The translations under genes and the position numbers were made by a program. Shown one piece after another: positions 44,261 to 55,592 of a stretch of DNA of 64,000 bases (the stretch's first letter is position 1; the number at the start of each line of letters is the position of its first letter). This DNA comes from Pseudeuparius sepicola (Eukaryota; Arthropoda; Insecta; Coleoptera; Anthribidae): contig OY987305.1 in NCBI GenBank assembly GCA_963920635.1, positions 26,994,876-27,058,875 of the forward strand, read 5' to 3'. Below the pieces are notes generated by a model. The model was not told where the DNA came from. It did no database searches and was given only the letters and a program-made list of their open reading frames with translations.

Positions 44261-45428
44261 TCTGGGGTACTCTAGTTTGGAGTATTGTGAGGGTGAGAAT
44301 TATTATTATTATATTATTATTATGATTTTAATTACATATAAAATATATCAGCATAAGCTATAATAGGCATTTTGATAGAGTCAAACTTAGACAGATTAAA
44401 AAATTCCGAAGATCAATTGAGGAAAAGCATAGCGAGGAATTGAATCAAATAGACAGGGATTTTGTCAACAGAACAGTAATTAATTTATCTAACAGAGTTA
44501 CTTACAATTTCAGAAAAGTTAGTTTTGGCAAAAGGTTAAAATTTTTCTGTTGCTGACAACAAGATTTCTAAGCTTGACATAGTAGCATCGGTAGAGGAAA
44601 CAGCTCAAGCATTACCTGAGGAATTAGGCCAAGAATTTAGAATCAGGTCAAAAATAATCTTAGAAAAATATTTTAAACCAAAATCAAATATTTCAAAGGA
44701 TGAAAAAGCAGCAATTAGTTCACTTAAATCAGATAGGATAATTAAAATATTACCAGCAGATAAGGGAAATGTAACTGTTTAAGATAATAAATTAAATGAT
44801 TTATTAAATTAAGGAAGTTACAAAAGGATAAACAAAGACCCTACAGCTTCAATAGAAACTAAAATATACAAAACACTATATATATACCCTGAACAAATCA
44901 CACATAGACAAAGGACATTCTTAACTCAGCATCATTCAAAACCTCCACACATTTATGGTTTACCAAAAATACACAAAACTAACATTCCTCTTCGCCCTAT
45001 TGTAAGTTAAAGTTATTAATCCGTTAGTAGGAAACTCAAATTCATTTATCAGAAACAGTAATAATTTTTTGGAAAAAATTAGGGAACATTAATTTCCAGA
45101 TCGTTATATATTAGCTAGCTTTGATGTAGTTGGTCATTTTACTAATGCCCCTGTTGACAAATCATTGAATATTTTACGCAGAAAGTTAGAAAATGATCAG
45201 ACTAGTGGAAAGGACAAATTTGAATATAGATGCAATATTAGAACTAACAACACTCTGTGTTAAAACCACTTATTTTCAACTAGGAAATGAATTTTACCAG
45301 CAGGAATCTGGAATGGCTATGGGTTCTCCTTTATCACCACTCATAAGCAATTCAGTGGCGGCTCGTGAGTATTTAAACGGGTGGGGCCAAACATCGGACA
45401 TTTTAAAAATCAATGTGCCTAACTAAAC

Positions 45429-45619
45429 CGGTGTGAAGTTAGCAGCCGATTTTCTGGCAGCAAAAAATTTTCCTCGCCCTTCCTTATTCTATTTATATCT
45501 ATAGATTTATTTTGATAAAACCTTCTAAGCAGATTAAACTGGAAAGTGAAGAAATATTAACCAACAAATAATCATTGACATTTTTGGCTGCCAGAAAATT
45601 GGCTGCTAAGATCACACCG
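45429..45619. mobile_element. Foldback MITE inside the hAT
   Basis: CGGTGTGAAGTTAGCAGCC and TTTTCTGGCAGC at left are mirrored by GGCTGCCAGAAAATTGGCTG and CTAAGATCACACCG at right; arms about 45 bp. Gives a third level of nesting: MITE in hAT in PLE. Alternatively it is a subterminal palindrome belonging to the hAT. Confidence 0.65.
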
Positions 45620-45910
45620 CCCCTAAATAATACAGGAAAAAACTTATCAAAGTTTTCCAGTGGCATTTATTTCCATGGGCATCTGGCGTCTCAGAAAAAA
45701 TGAACATCAGACACCATCACAAAATGTAGACTATTAAAGTTAGATTTGAGCGAGTTTTTGAATAAATAACTCGAGATACTCGTATAACACAAACTGAGAC
45801 ACAATTTTAAAAGTTCACCTCGGTTGTCAAAAATGTTTGAATAAATGTTATTAAAAAATTATATGCGCATTTCCATTTCATTTTGAATAGTTTTAGTTTT
45901 CGAGGTCCCC

Positions 45911-46486
45911 TTAAAAACTGTAGACTTCTGTAGGTGTGTGTTCTTTAAGATTTTTATCTAATTCAGCGCTAAAGTTCACCAATTCTCGAAAAATGCCCTT
46001 ATTTTCGGAAGCCTCTGCCTCATTGTGTCCTCTAAGTGCCAACTGGAAAGCCCCACAAAAACTAACACAGTTAATTTGATTTAAAACGTACCGATTTTTA
46101 TCAACCTGCTCATTATGTTTAAGCAGTGTATCGCGATATGCTGAATTTAACTGCGTTTTTATATTTATTTTACCCAGCACACTATAATTAAAGATGTTAT
46201 TCATGTGTACTTTCGATTTTTCGTGTGTCTTCATTTTATCCCAAATGTGCACAACATCGTTTGTTCCCTTTTTTGACCAAGTTTCGTCACCGCCGAACAA
46301 AACACATACAAAACAAAACAAGTTGTTTGTTTGTTCACATCCGCACAACCAATTATTTTTTAAGTAGACACTTTTGTTGAATTTACGTGATCGTGTTTTT
46401 TGTCCTGCCTTTCGATTTTCCTCTATAGTTAAATCGGGTAACGGCCTGCCCAATTCTTTAATTTGCAGTTTTTGCTCAAATTCCAT
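45911..46486 (-). pseudogene. hAT transposase N-terminal region (TTF-type zinc finger)
   Basis: 191-residue frame starting at an ATG: LGRPLPDLTIEENRKAGQKT, then SVYLKNNWLCGCEQTNNLFC and FVCVLFGGDETWSKKGTNDV, with TH-EKSKVH-MNN. The Cys-x-Cys ... CFVC ... H ... H arrangement is the TTF/BED-like zinc finger that begins ZMYM-type hAT transposases. The DDE core and C-terminal dimerisation block are absent: the frame stops at 45911. This is the truncated transposase of a non-autonomous hAT. Confidence 0.75.
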
Positions 46487-47997
46487 TGACGAAAATTAAT
46501 TTCTTAATAAAAAACTTATACTGTTCATTTTGAAAACGTTACAAACACTACACTAAACAGTACGGTCTGTCAGCTCGCGAAAGCAACAAAACATATTATG
46601 ATCTGTGCCTGGCGCGGGAGAATTGCTGTTTATGGGCATTTAATAACTCAATATACATTCCCAATTATTTTCGATCTCACTTCCACATTCGCCAGACCGC
46701 ATTCTTTCTCTCTCTAAAGAATTCGCAATGGCTCTCAAAATGTGCCTCGGCACAAAACTTTTGTCATCTGCCAGCGCGGCGCGCGTGGCGATCTAGACTA
46801 TCTCTCTGGCTGGAGGTTGGCGCTCTGCGTTGCCGCTTCCTCGCCGTTGCCAGTTCGCACGGTAAGTAAATATCAGGAAGTTTAAAAATTCTTAATATGA
46901 ATTTGTATTTGTGTGAACTAGGGTCGATGACGGGGCATGGTCGGTGGTAGGGCCATGGCACCGTGGCTCCACCGCACGAGCCGCCCCTGAAGCAATTTAT
47001 TTATGGAAGATTTCGAATAAAATGAATTGACTAGATATGTTCACCAACCTTATGTTTGGTGGAGATATGTAGATGACATATTTTTTGTTATATGGGAACA
47101 TGGAGTAGATGATTTAAATTCGTTATTAAATTTTTAAACTCGCAAGAACCTTCTATTAAGTTTACCGTAGAAATTGAAAATAATAACCTTTCTTAGATGT
47201 TTCTATACTGAAATCAGATAGTTATAGAAACTAGTGTTTATAGAAAACCAACACACACTAATAAATTATCTCCATTTTAACTCCAATCATCATATTAGTG
47301 TTAGAAAAGGAGTACCTACTTAATTAAAAGTTTGTATGACAGGGCTAAAGAGATTTGTTCTAATAAGCCAAATTTGAGAATGAAATTAAACATATAAAAC
47401 ATGTTCTTGAGAAGAATAGTTATCCTACTGAATTTATTGAGCAAGTTTTTCAGGATTGCCAACAAAATAACAATGCTACTAGAATTAGAGAAATAAATCT
47501 GGTGGACCGACCAGTAAATTTAATTGTTCCTTATATTCCTGGACTATCAGATAAGCTAAAACGCATAGGCAATCGTTTTAATGTGAGAACAGTATTCAAA
47601 ACCAAAAATACATTCAGATCGATGCTAGTTAAACCGAAAATATTTAATGAGGTACAAAATTCAAAAAATTGCATTTATAAAATTCCTTTCGATTGTGGAA
47701 AGTTCTATGTTGGGGAGACTTTTAGGCCATTTAACGTTCGTTTAAAAGAACATAAAAATTATATCAGGCAAAATCAAATTTCGAAGTCGAAAATATGTGA
47801 ACACTCTTTTAATAACAATCATAGGATTTTGTGTGATAAGTCCAAACCAATTCTCAAAGAAGAAGTAGGAAAAAGACAAAAACTTAAAGAATCAGCATTT
47901 ATTCTAGGAAATACAGACAACTGTGTTGATGAATGTTCAGTGGAATTCAGTAAAATAATTAGATAGAACACAGGGTACAATATCAGACAGGTGGCTA

Positions 47998-48180
47998 GGC
48001 TACTGTTTCTGTTGTCATTACATTTTAACCTGAAATTTATTAATCTGTCACTTCACTTTGACGTGACATGATCTTTGAGAAAGGAGGAAGACTTATTCTC
48101 CGAAAGCTCAGGAATCAAATTTGTTGAAGATATTTTTTGAGTTTTAAGTTTATTAATTTTCCAGGCAACTTGAAAACGTT
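47998..48180 (+). repeat. PLE2 3' tail
   Basis: CATGATCTTTGAGAAAGGAG, GGAAGACTTATTCTCCGAAA and AAATTTGTTGAAG-x-TATTTTTTGAGTT are found inverted at 55425-55592 with a few differences. A conserved 3' end of this PLE family, likely part of its terminal repeat. Confidence 0.8.
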
Positions 48181-49239
48181 GTCTTTTAACCAGTTTGGTG
48201 TCGAAAACCCCAATTAAAATTCAATAGATCTGTTTACGCCACAAATAAATTTTTGAAAATATATTTGTATTATCTAAGCTTTCGTGTCTAGTAAGCCATA
48301 TATATAAAAAACAACATAATAGACCAATCAAATATACAAAATATTTTCTAATAATTTTTAATAAAATATTTTTACAAATATATTTGACTTATAAAGACTT
48401 TATACTATGGATGGACGTAAGTAGCATACAATCGACGAAGTGTTATTATGTCCAGGATCAGAATATTCTTAATATTTTTCGTTTTATATCTTACATTCCA
48501 TAGTTTCTAGCATAAGTGCCAATTAACATAATATGAACTTTAATATGTCCAGATGATATTCTCCATCGAAATACACTCTCGTGAAAAACGAAGATCGAAA
48601 CACGAAAGTGCCTTCTACAGGCTTCGACCACAATCTTTAAATTATGTTTATGTCTCAGTTTATATAAATATACCTACTACCTAGTATTTTTTAACAAAAA
48701 GATTCTCAATTTTCCGCTTACAGAAACCAGTTCTAGGAGACTCTCTATAGAATAGATATGACAGGAATTTAGGGTAAAATTATTATTATTGCCGTTGTTC
48801 ATCATTTTCATCTGTATCTAATAGGAATAATATAGGGAGGTACCTCAACTGAGCATCGGTTAAAATTTGTTTTCGGTCGAAAAGGGCAAGCGGGCGAACG
48901 ACTACAAAGGACGGCTACGTTGCGCCTCCCTCGGTGGATCTGCATTTTTCATAAAAGGGCCACGGGTCCCTAGGGGGAAAATTGAGGGTAACAAATTTTG
49001 TCCTTTTGGTAGATTATAGGGGTTCTTATAGATAAATTTTTCCACTAGTTGTATACAGTATTTCAGTAAATAGCGGGTGTTATAATAATATATTTATATC
49101 AGCACAGACCTATATAGCTTCGATACAGACTATGCCTGTGGCCAGGACTGTGAAAATTTCCAAAAATATTCGAAAATTTCCAAAAATATTCGAATAGGCG
49201 GAATCGAGGGCATTTAATGCGGCAGCCTACCTATTTTTC
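48181..49239. other. No gene seen
   Basis: AT-rich; no family-like frame. AAAATTTCCAAAAATATTCG is tandemly doubled near 49150-49190. Confidence 0.45.
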
Positions 49240-50145
49240 TTGTTCTATAGCAGCTCGTGTCGCGCCGTAAAGAGAGAAAAAATTTCCAGCAGGGGTACTT
49301 CTTGAAGGCGAAAACAAGGACATTCAAATCGATCCCAGGTGCACTCAGAGAGTTGATTTTGATCCGATCTTCGTCGTTTTAGCAAGGACAAAATGATATC
49401 AGATGCACGAATTCGTGGTTGAAAAAATTTGTTGAGCAAAAACCCCCAGCACCCGTCTATGGAAAAAATGACAACTTCATTGTCCTATCCTCGATGTTTT
49501 TGGAAAGGACCTAATGATTTCAGATACACAAATTCGTAGTTGAAAAAATTGGTTGGTTGAAAACTACCTCCAGCACCCCTTTATACGCCTCTGCTAGTTT
49601 TTGTCTGTCTTTTCGGGAAATAGGAGAGACTCCCAAATTCGTTAAACTTTGGATACCGTGTACTGTTTTGGTATGGGGCAAAATACTTTAAAAAATATTG
49701 TAATATATGATATAATAAATAATGCTTTGTGTTATTTTTTCCCTAATGGGATGCAGTGGGTAGTTTTTGTCCAGTAATTTTTTCAACTAATAAGGATTCG
49801 TGCGTCTGGGGTCATTTTGAATATCCTTGGTGAAAATGGTGTGGATCCGACTAAAAACAACTCTCTTCGGTGGTGGGGATGTGTAGCTTTTTGCCTGTCA
49901 TTTTTTTGTTTCTGAGACTTTTTTTAACGTACTTGTGAAATCGGCGAAAATCGGACCAGAAAAGTTGTCATGCTTTTTCCCTAAAAGGATGCAGGTTTAG
50001 TTTTTGCCCAGCAAATTTTTTCAACCACAGATTCATGCACCGGGGACCGTTTTGAATGTCCTTGCTACAAATGGCGACGATCCGACCAAACACAACTCTC
50101 TTCGGGGGTGGGAAGGGGTAGCTTTTTGTCCGGCAATTTTTTTAT
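49240..50145. repeat. Inverted/tandem repeat cluster
   Basis: Units of about 200 bp with GGATGCAG, TTTTTTCAAC, GTCCTTG and AACTCTCTTCGG-x-GGTGGG occur near 49740-49915 and 49970-50145. Units in the opposite orientation (GAAAAAATT-x-GTTG and CCCCCAGCACCC) occur near 49290-49450 and 49480-49590. Units are diverged; no coding. Confidence 0.6.
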
Positions 50146-51279
50146 TTCTTTTTATTTCAATTTTTTATTTCTTATGAATATACAGGGAGTTTCATAAAAG
50201 CGGGGCAAACCTAACATAGGTTTTTTTTGCGAGCACCCTACACACCTTCAATTTTTTTAATCTATTCGTCATTACCTACATACTGTTAAAACCAACAATA
50301 TACAGGAATAGATGACTCAGGGTAATACAAAAACTACTCTTTTGTTTTGCTTCTACATTAGCGGGTCGGGGGGAAAAGACGAGGTAATTTGTTTACATTG
50401 GCATTTCCTAAATTCAGTCTTTCCTATTTGGTAATGCATAATAAATAGTGTTTTATAGACCTGTATGTCGTATATTTGCTTTGAGATACTTATAATTACA
50501 AAATAATCTAAATCGTATCAAAAACTGGAAATCTTGAATGTGTCAACAATAACATATTTTTAAAATCATGAAACAAAACCAGTTGCCTTTTTTTATTTTT
50601 TTTAACAAGGAATCACCCTTTAAAATATCTCCGTCTATTTTTCGAACATCTTGTATACAAAAGGGAACTTGTTTGTTTAGGTTTTTATTTTCATTTCCTG
50701 GTCGTTATTGTTAAGTAAAGTGAATTTTTCTTGGAATTTCGACCAAATTATTATTTTATATATTCTTTCTGCCATTTATTAAAAGATAACTATTACTAAA
50801 ATTTTTTAGAACAATCTCGTTCTTATTCTAAAAAGGACAATTTTGTTTTTATTGTATCACTAAAAAAATAGTGCATTTGTTTATAAGGTTAGTTGTCAAA
50901 GTGTTGTATAAATAGTGCTAAAATACAATTTTAAGAACAGTAGAAAAACTTTTTTATTATTTTTTGCAATTTCAGGGTATAAATAAATATAGAAAAACTT
51001 TCATTCTTTTGGTTTAAGAGGATATAGTGTGTACGGATTTATACCGTTGACCTTTCTGAAATAAATCAACTACCTGATAATACTCCATTGTATATAGGTA
51101 TAATATATTACTGGGGTGCAGGGTCGGCTTAAACATTATTGAGATATTATTTATTTATTTTTAATTTTAAAATAAGTAGACATTCTAAACTAAATGAAAA
51201 TACAAAACAATGAATAGATAATAATATTTTATTAGATATATTAAATTATACAGATACGATATAGAATTTAATAAAATAC
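50146..51279. other. No gene seen; one MITE-like end
   Basis: TATACAGGGAGTTTCATAAA at 50183 resembles the CAGGG-type ends of MITEs elsewhere in the window, but no matching right end was found. The remainder is AT-rich with no recognised feature. Confidence 0.4.
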
Positions 51280-51815
51280 TTACTTAAATTTTGTTGTTTC
51301 GTCAATGTAGATAATTGGGCGATTTTTTGCTCTATATTGTGTAATAGCTGTTAGATATTGATGACGCCATTGTCGTAAACGTTGAGATTCCATTAAAGTT
51401 TGCCTTTTATTAATTGTGCGATATTTAAATCCCATTTTGAGCAGCATTTTTCTAAGGGTCGTAATACCACAATAAATGTTTGTTTCGTCATTGATCAGCC
51501 TCTTCTTTAGGGCAACCAAGGTGGGTACATATTGTTCTTCATACATTTGGTAAATCTTTCTTCTTAAATCCACATCATACTCGTCAATACTTCTTATTGT
51601 GCCGGAGTCACTGCGCTTTTTTGGGAATAATAGGTTTTAATACTATGTCCCTTACCGAAGTTAAGTTAAGTATTTGTTAAGGCAGACCTCTCCGCTAAAG
51701 CCATGTCTAGAATTAAGGCCTCTTGCCAGCAACGATTGATACACATTTTTAATTATTTATTTAGCATCAAGAGATAAATGCTTTCTTCTGAACATGACAC
51801 TAGATGACCCACTAT
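51280..51815 (-). pseudogene. Tc1/IS630-type transposase remnant
   Basis: The minus strand begins FRRKHLSLDAK then a stop and IIKNVYQSLLARGLNSRHGF, and after a shift reads KRSDSGTIRSIDEYDVDLRR, LRKMLLKMGFKYRTINKRQT, LRQWRHQYLTAITQYRAKNR and IYIDETT before stopping. The helix-turn-helix-like start and the YIDET motif (first catalytic Asp) fit insect IS630/Tc1-like transposases. The rest of the DDE domain is missing. The sequence just past IYIDETT contains GTAAGT, so an intron rather than a truncation is possible. Longest clean frame 51280-51573. Confidence 0.6.
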
Positions 51816-52028
51816 CAGCACAAAGCACAAGCACCAGAACTCCACACTATAACACTAAGACAAGACTAATACAAGGCTGATACAATTGGCTATATTTATA
51901 AGTATAAAAAAATACCTGCTTAAAATTAATTGTATTTATATTATGAATTACGGTTGCAGGTATATATACCTACTCCCACCCTGAGGCATTTTATGGTCAA
52001 AGGGATAATGACCGTTTTATGGTAGGCA

Positions 52029-52225
52029 AGTTATGTTCAACGACCCCGCATAGTACACCGACCTGACGAAACCATATGGATCAGTACAATCATCATTTAT
52101 TTTCTGTAACACACCGCACTTCCAAATTATATAAATACCGCGAAATCAATTAACAAGTTAATATAGTTTGTACCTGCGTTCAATAAAGCTTTTTAAAAAA
52201 GAAGAATCACCATCTCCATCTATAA
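52029..52225 (+). repeat. 5' LTR of element A2
   Basis: Starts AGTTATGTTCAACGACCCC like the A1 LTR and shares CACACCG, TATATAAATA and TTCAATAAA (polyadenylation signal). About the same length (197 bp). The last 30 bases have diverged from A1 and no longer form the terminal inverted repeat. Confidence 0.8.
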
Positions 52226-52226
52226 G

Positions 52227-52244
52227 TGGCGCTGCGAACGACCT
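52227..52244 (+). promoter_or_regulatory. Primer binding site of element A2
   Basis: TGGCGCTGCGAACG, one base after the LTR, begins with TGG, the complement of the CCA end of a tRNA, where minus-strand DNA synthesis starts. Which tRNA it matches was not determined. Confidence 0.7.
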
Positions 52245-52337
52245 GGGAGAAGAGACCTGTGCAGAAATTTGGAGAACCATACGGCGAGGATGTCCAGAGC
52301 GATTCTTCTTGTCCTGTAAGTTCACTTCCTTTTTCTC

Positions 52338-53579
52338 ATGAGTTCTGATTATCCCGAAGGTTCATTATTAGAAGATTTTGCTGATTTTTCTATTACTCCA
52401 AAAGCTACTAAACAAAAACCTCGTTTCAAACCATATTCAAAAAATTTATCTGAAATTTTAAAATCCTCTCAAAGCATAATTTCTCAACCCTCAACTTCTA
52501 AATCTCAAGAAACAGTTCAAAAAATGGCTTTAACAAATTCTGACATTAATAACTTGTGCAATACTCTTCCAGAATATAAACCAGGAGACAATCTCTCCAC
52601 GTTTATAAATTCAGTAGATAATTTAATTGCTTTTTTCACTCAACAAGGTGCTGATGCAACCCAACTCTATATAATTAACACTCATATCGTTTCAAAAATT
52701 AAAAATGAGGCCCGTGATTTCTTAAATCTACATAATAAAACTGCTTGGGTAGAAGTTAAGCCCCTTTTACTTCAAAAATATGGCGATCGTCGCACCGAAG
52801 AAATTTTATTAACACAATTAACAACAACAGTACAATAACGTTCAGAATCCTATGATGATTATTATAACCGAATAACTTTAACACTTAATGATCTTTTACA
52901 GCACATTTCCTTGCACGAAAATAACGCTCAGGCAATTGAGTTTAAAGCTTCGTTTTTCCAAAAACAAGCCCTTCGAACCTTTTTCACTGGCATAAATAAT
53001 CCCTATTGTGATCATTTATCTCATTTTGAATTAAAATCTCTCGATGGAGCACTTCAAAAATGCATAGCTTTAGATAACCACAAACAGCAACAGCAATATA
53101 TGTCTTATCTTAAATCTACCACTTATCCCCGTGATTATCAAAGAAATAATCAACCAACCAATCGCCCTACTCAACAAAATCCTCAACCACCTCGCAACCC
53201 ACAACCTAACTATAATATGAATATAAACCCAAATTTTAATCAACCATTCCCTCAACCTTTTAATCAAAACACTTTCGGACCTAGAAATTTTAGTAATATG
53301 AAACCCATTCCTCAAAAACAGAATCATCCAACCAATCGACAGGCATTCAGTCCAACCTTCAGACCCAACAATCATTATCAAAATCAATATCGTCCAACTC
53401 CTATGTCTACAACTTCGAAATTGCCATCGCAACAAACTTATAAACCAACCCCAATGTCCACACGTACTTTTCACAATAATATAGAATGTAATCCCACTTT
53501 GGAGACCGAAGAATACTTTTCCGAAAATTTTCAGGAACCAGCCTCGGAACCTCCACCCACTCCCGAATTATCGAATTAA
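52338..53579 (+). pseudogene. gag: Gag with one in-frame stop
   Basis: Structural protein of the element particle. ATG at 52338; one frame to 53579 interrupted only by a TAA at 52836-52838. Reads MSSDYPEGSLLEDFADFSIT, then a capsid-like helical part (YKPGDNLSTFINSVDNLIAF ... AWVEVKPLLLQKYGDRRTEE), after the stop ALRTFFTGINNPYCDHL, and a long Gln/Asn/Pro-rich tail (PTQQNPQPPRNPQPN). No CCHC zinc knuckle, as is usual for errantivirus gags. Confidence 0.85.
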
Positions 53580-53619
53580 ATAATCTTTCAAAAGCCACCA
53601 AACTTCCTTTTTTTATCTC

Positions 53620-55424
53620 CCTTATTCTAATCTTAAAGTATTAATAGACTCTGGTGGATCTGATACTGTAATAACTCCTCAAGCTGCCCAAAATTTCGAT
53701 CCCCGATATCAATTTTTTTAACCCTTTACTCTTATTTCAATGAAAACTCCTAAAACTTACTCCGAAAATCTTTATTTCCCCATTTTTGACGAAATTGGTA
53801 TTAATCAACCTTTCATAGTCAGAATTGCCGATTGGCACAATGATTTTGACATACTCCTTGGTACAGGTGAACTGGACCAACTAGGTGCAACCATAGATTA
53901 TGAAACTCATATATTTTCCATTCGTAAATTAGGCGTTTCCGTCCCATTTGAAGTTTTATATCGTACAAATAATCGACTCCGTATCCCAGTAAGTATCAAT
54001 AATGGTGAAGTTGTACTCCCAGAAATTATCCATAATAATCAAACTTTATTCCCAATCTCAATACATCATGCCAATGATGGATTTGTAGAAATTCCTTAAC
54101 CAGAGAATTTAAACATTGACTTCCCTCAACCAATACCTGTTTATCCACTATCTGATTTTGAAGAATTACCACCTTCCTTCTCTAATAATTCATTTGATCC
54201 CAATTCTATTCGAACACAACACTTAAATTCCGAAGAAAAGCAAAAAATTCTTAATCTTTGTCATCAATTTAAAGATATTTTCTACAATGAATCATCCGAT
54301 TTGTCATTTACAAGTTCTGTCAAACACGAAATCCGCACAAAAGACAAATCTCCTATATTTTCCCGTTCTTTCCGACATCCTAAAGTCATGCAAAGCGAAA
54401 TTTCTTCCCAAATCGAAAAACTCTTAGATCAAAAAATTATCCGACCTTCAATTTCCCCTTATTCTTCTCCTGTATGGATCGTTTCAAAGAAAATGGATGC
54501 ATCCGGTAAACGCAAGTTTGGCATGGTTATAGACTATCGCAAACTCAATGACAATACAGTTGAAGACAAATATCCCCTTCCACGCATTGACGAAATACTC
54601 GACAATTTAGGTAAATGCACAAATTTCACAACCCTCGACTTAGCCCAAGGTTGTCACCAAATTGAAGTTCACCCGAACTCCGTCGAAAAAACCGCCTTCA
54701 CAGTTCCCAATGGCCACTTCGAATATACAAGACTACCGTTCGGTTTGAAAAACGCGCCCGCTAGTTTTCAGCGAATGATGGACGAAATTTTACGAGAATT
54801 CCTTTATAAATCATGTTTTGTCTATATGGATGACGTCATTATATTTTCTAAATCTTTACAAGAACATCTTATTCATATAAAATCAATTTTTCAAAAATTC
54901 CGCGAAGTAAATCTAAAAATTCAACTCGACAAGTCCGAATTTCTAAGAAAAGAAGTAGCTTTCCTTGGCCACGTCATTACCCCAGAAGGCATTAAACCCA
55001 ATCCAAACAAAATATCTGCAATCCAAAACTTCCCCATTCCGAAAACTACTAAAGAAATTAAAAGTTTCTTAGGACTAATAGGCTATTATCGCCGCTTCAT
55101 TCCTAATTTCTCAAAAATGACAGCACCCATGTCACGTTGTCTACGAAAAGGCACAAAAATTGAAATTGATCACCCTCAATATATAGATTGTTTTGAAAAA
55201 TGTACAAAAACAGAAGAGATCATCAAACAACCAGCCATCATCCATTCGCCCTGTCCAATTCAAATTGAAAACCAATGGTACACCTCCACACAAGAAAAAG
55301 CTGAAATCCCAGTAATCGTTCCTGTCAAAATCAATCCCAAATATCGTCTACAACTAAATCAGCTGCAGTCTCTCCAAGAAACACCACAACTCTCAGCCGT
55401 TCAACCTATTCATCTAGATCCAGT
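53620..55424 (+). pseudogene. pol: Pol (protease-RT) fused to env C-terminal segment
   Basis: The frame differs from gag by one phase. Protease motif LIDSGGSDTVI at 53641; stops at about 53719 and 54097-54099; then open from 54100 into RT (HPKVMQSEISSQ, LDLAQGCHQIEVH, YMDD, GYYRRFIPNFSK). At about 55194-55204 the RT sequence IDCFEKC runs without a frameshift into TEEIIKQPAIIHSPCPIQIE, which corresponds to env residues about 355-430 of copy A1. The joint lies in GAAAAATGT, present at both corresponding places of A1 (about 828 and 3797), so a microhomology deletion explains it. The frame ends at 55527 inside PLE sequence. The polymerase is broken by stops and lacks RNase H and integrase. Confidence 0.9.
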
Positions 55425-55592
55425 CTGGAAAATTCATAAATACTTAACAGTGAATGAACGTAACTTTAAACGTGTAACTCAAAAAATAACTTCAACAAAT
55501 TTGTTTTTGGGAGCTTTCGGAGAATAAATCTTCCTTCTTTCTCAAAGATCATGCCACGTCAAAGTCACTTCACTTTGGGAAAACGCAAAATT
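55425..55592 (-). mobile_element. PLE 3' tail fragment
   Basis: Reverse complement of the PLE2 tail at 48049-48180: shares CTTTCGGAGAATAA, CTTTCTCAAAGATCATG and CACGTCAAAGT. It replaces the 3' end of errantivirus A2, either as an insertion of a truncated PLE or as a recombination joint. Confidence 0.8.

Larger units (their letters stand above)
45353..46989 (-). mobile_element. hAT transposon inserted in PLE2 (8-bp TSD)
   Basis: Terminal inverted repeats CAGTGGCGGCTCGTG and CACGAGCCGCCCCTG; AAGCAATT is duplicated exactly on both sides (45345-45352 and 46990-46997), an 8-bp target site as in hAT elements. At 1637 bp it holds only an N-terminal transposase piece (45911-46486, minus), so it is non-autonomous. 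The target was the PLE RT, right after SPLSPLISN. Confidence 0.92.
44365..47966 (+). pseudogene. PLE2 RT and GIY-YIG, many breaks
   Basis: Pieces in order: EEKHSEELNQIDRDFVNRTV near 44430; DRIIKILPADKGNVTV then a stop near 44780; PPHIYGLPKIHKTNIPLRPI near 44950; ASFDVVGHFTNAPVDKSLNI near 45120 in the motif A region; YQQESGMAMGSPLSPLISN at 45297-45352; after the hAT, PYVWWRYVDDIFFVIWEHGV near 47050 with the catalytic YVDD; then KFTVEIENN and, in the frame 47502-47966, the GIY-YIG nuclease with CIYKIPFDCGKFYVGET and RLKEHKNYIR. At least five stops or shifts plus the hAT insertion. Confidence 0.85.
44345..48180 (+). mobile_element. Penelope-like element PLE2, decayed and split by a hAT
   Basis: PLE sequence runs from about 44345 to 45352 and resumes at 46998, ending near 48180 with a tail whose reverse copy is at 55425-55592. 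The gap is the hAT at 45353-46989. The tail (48049-48180) contains a hairpin GGAG ... CTCC followed by GAAAGCTC, a fossil of the hammerhead-type segment of PLE repeats. No left counterpart of that tail was found. Confidence 0.82.
52029..55424 (+). mobile_element. Errantivirus-type element, copy A2 (5' LTR, gag, deleted pol-env)
   Basis: Same family as 1-4418: RT protein is near-identical and the LTR alignable. Order is LTR, primer site, gag, protease, RT, then directly the C-terminal part of env ectodomain. RNase H, integrase and most of env were removed by an internal deletion, and the 3' end is replaced by a PLE scrap at 55425. Confidence 0.9.
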
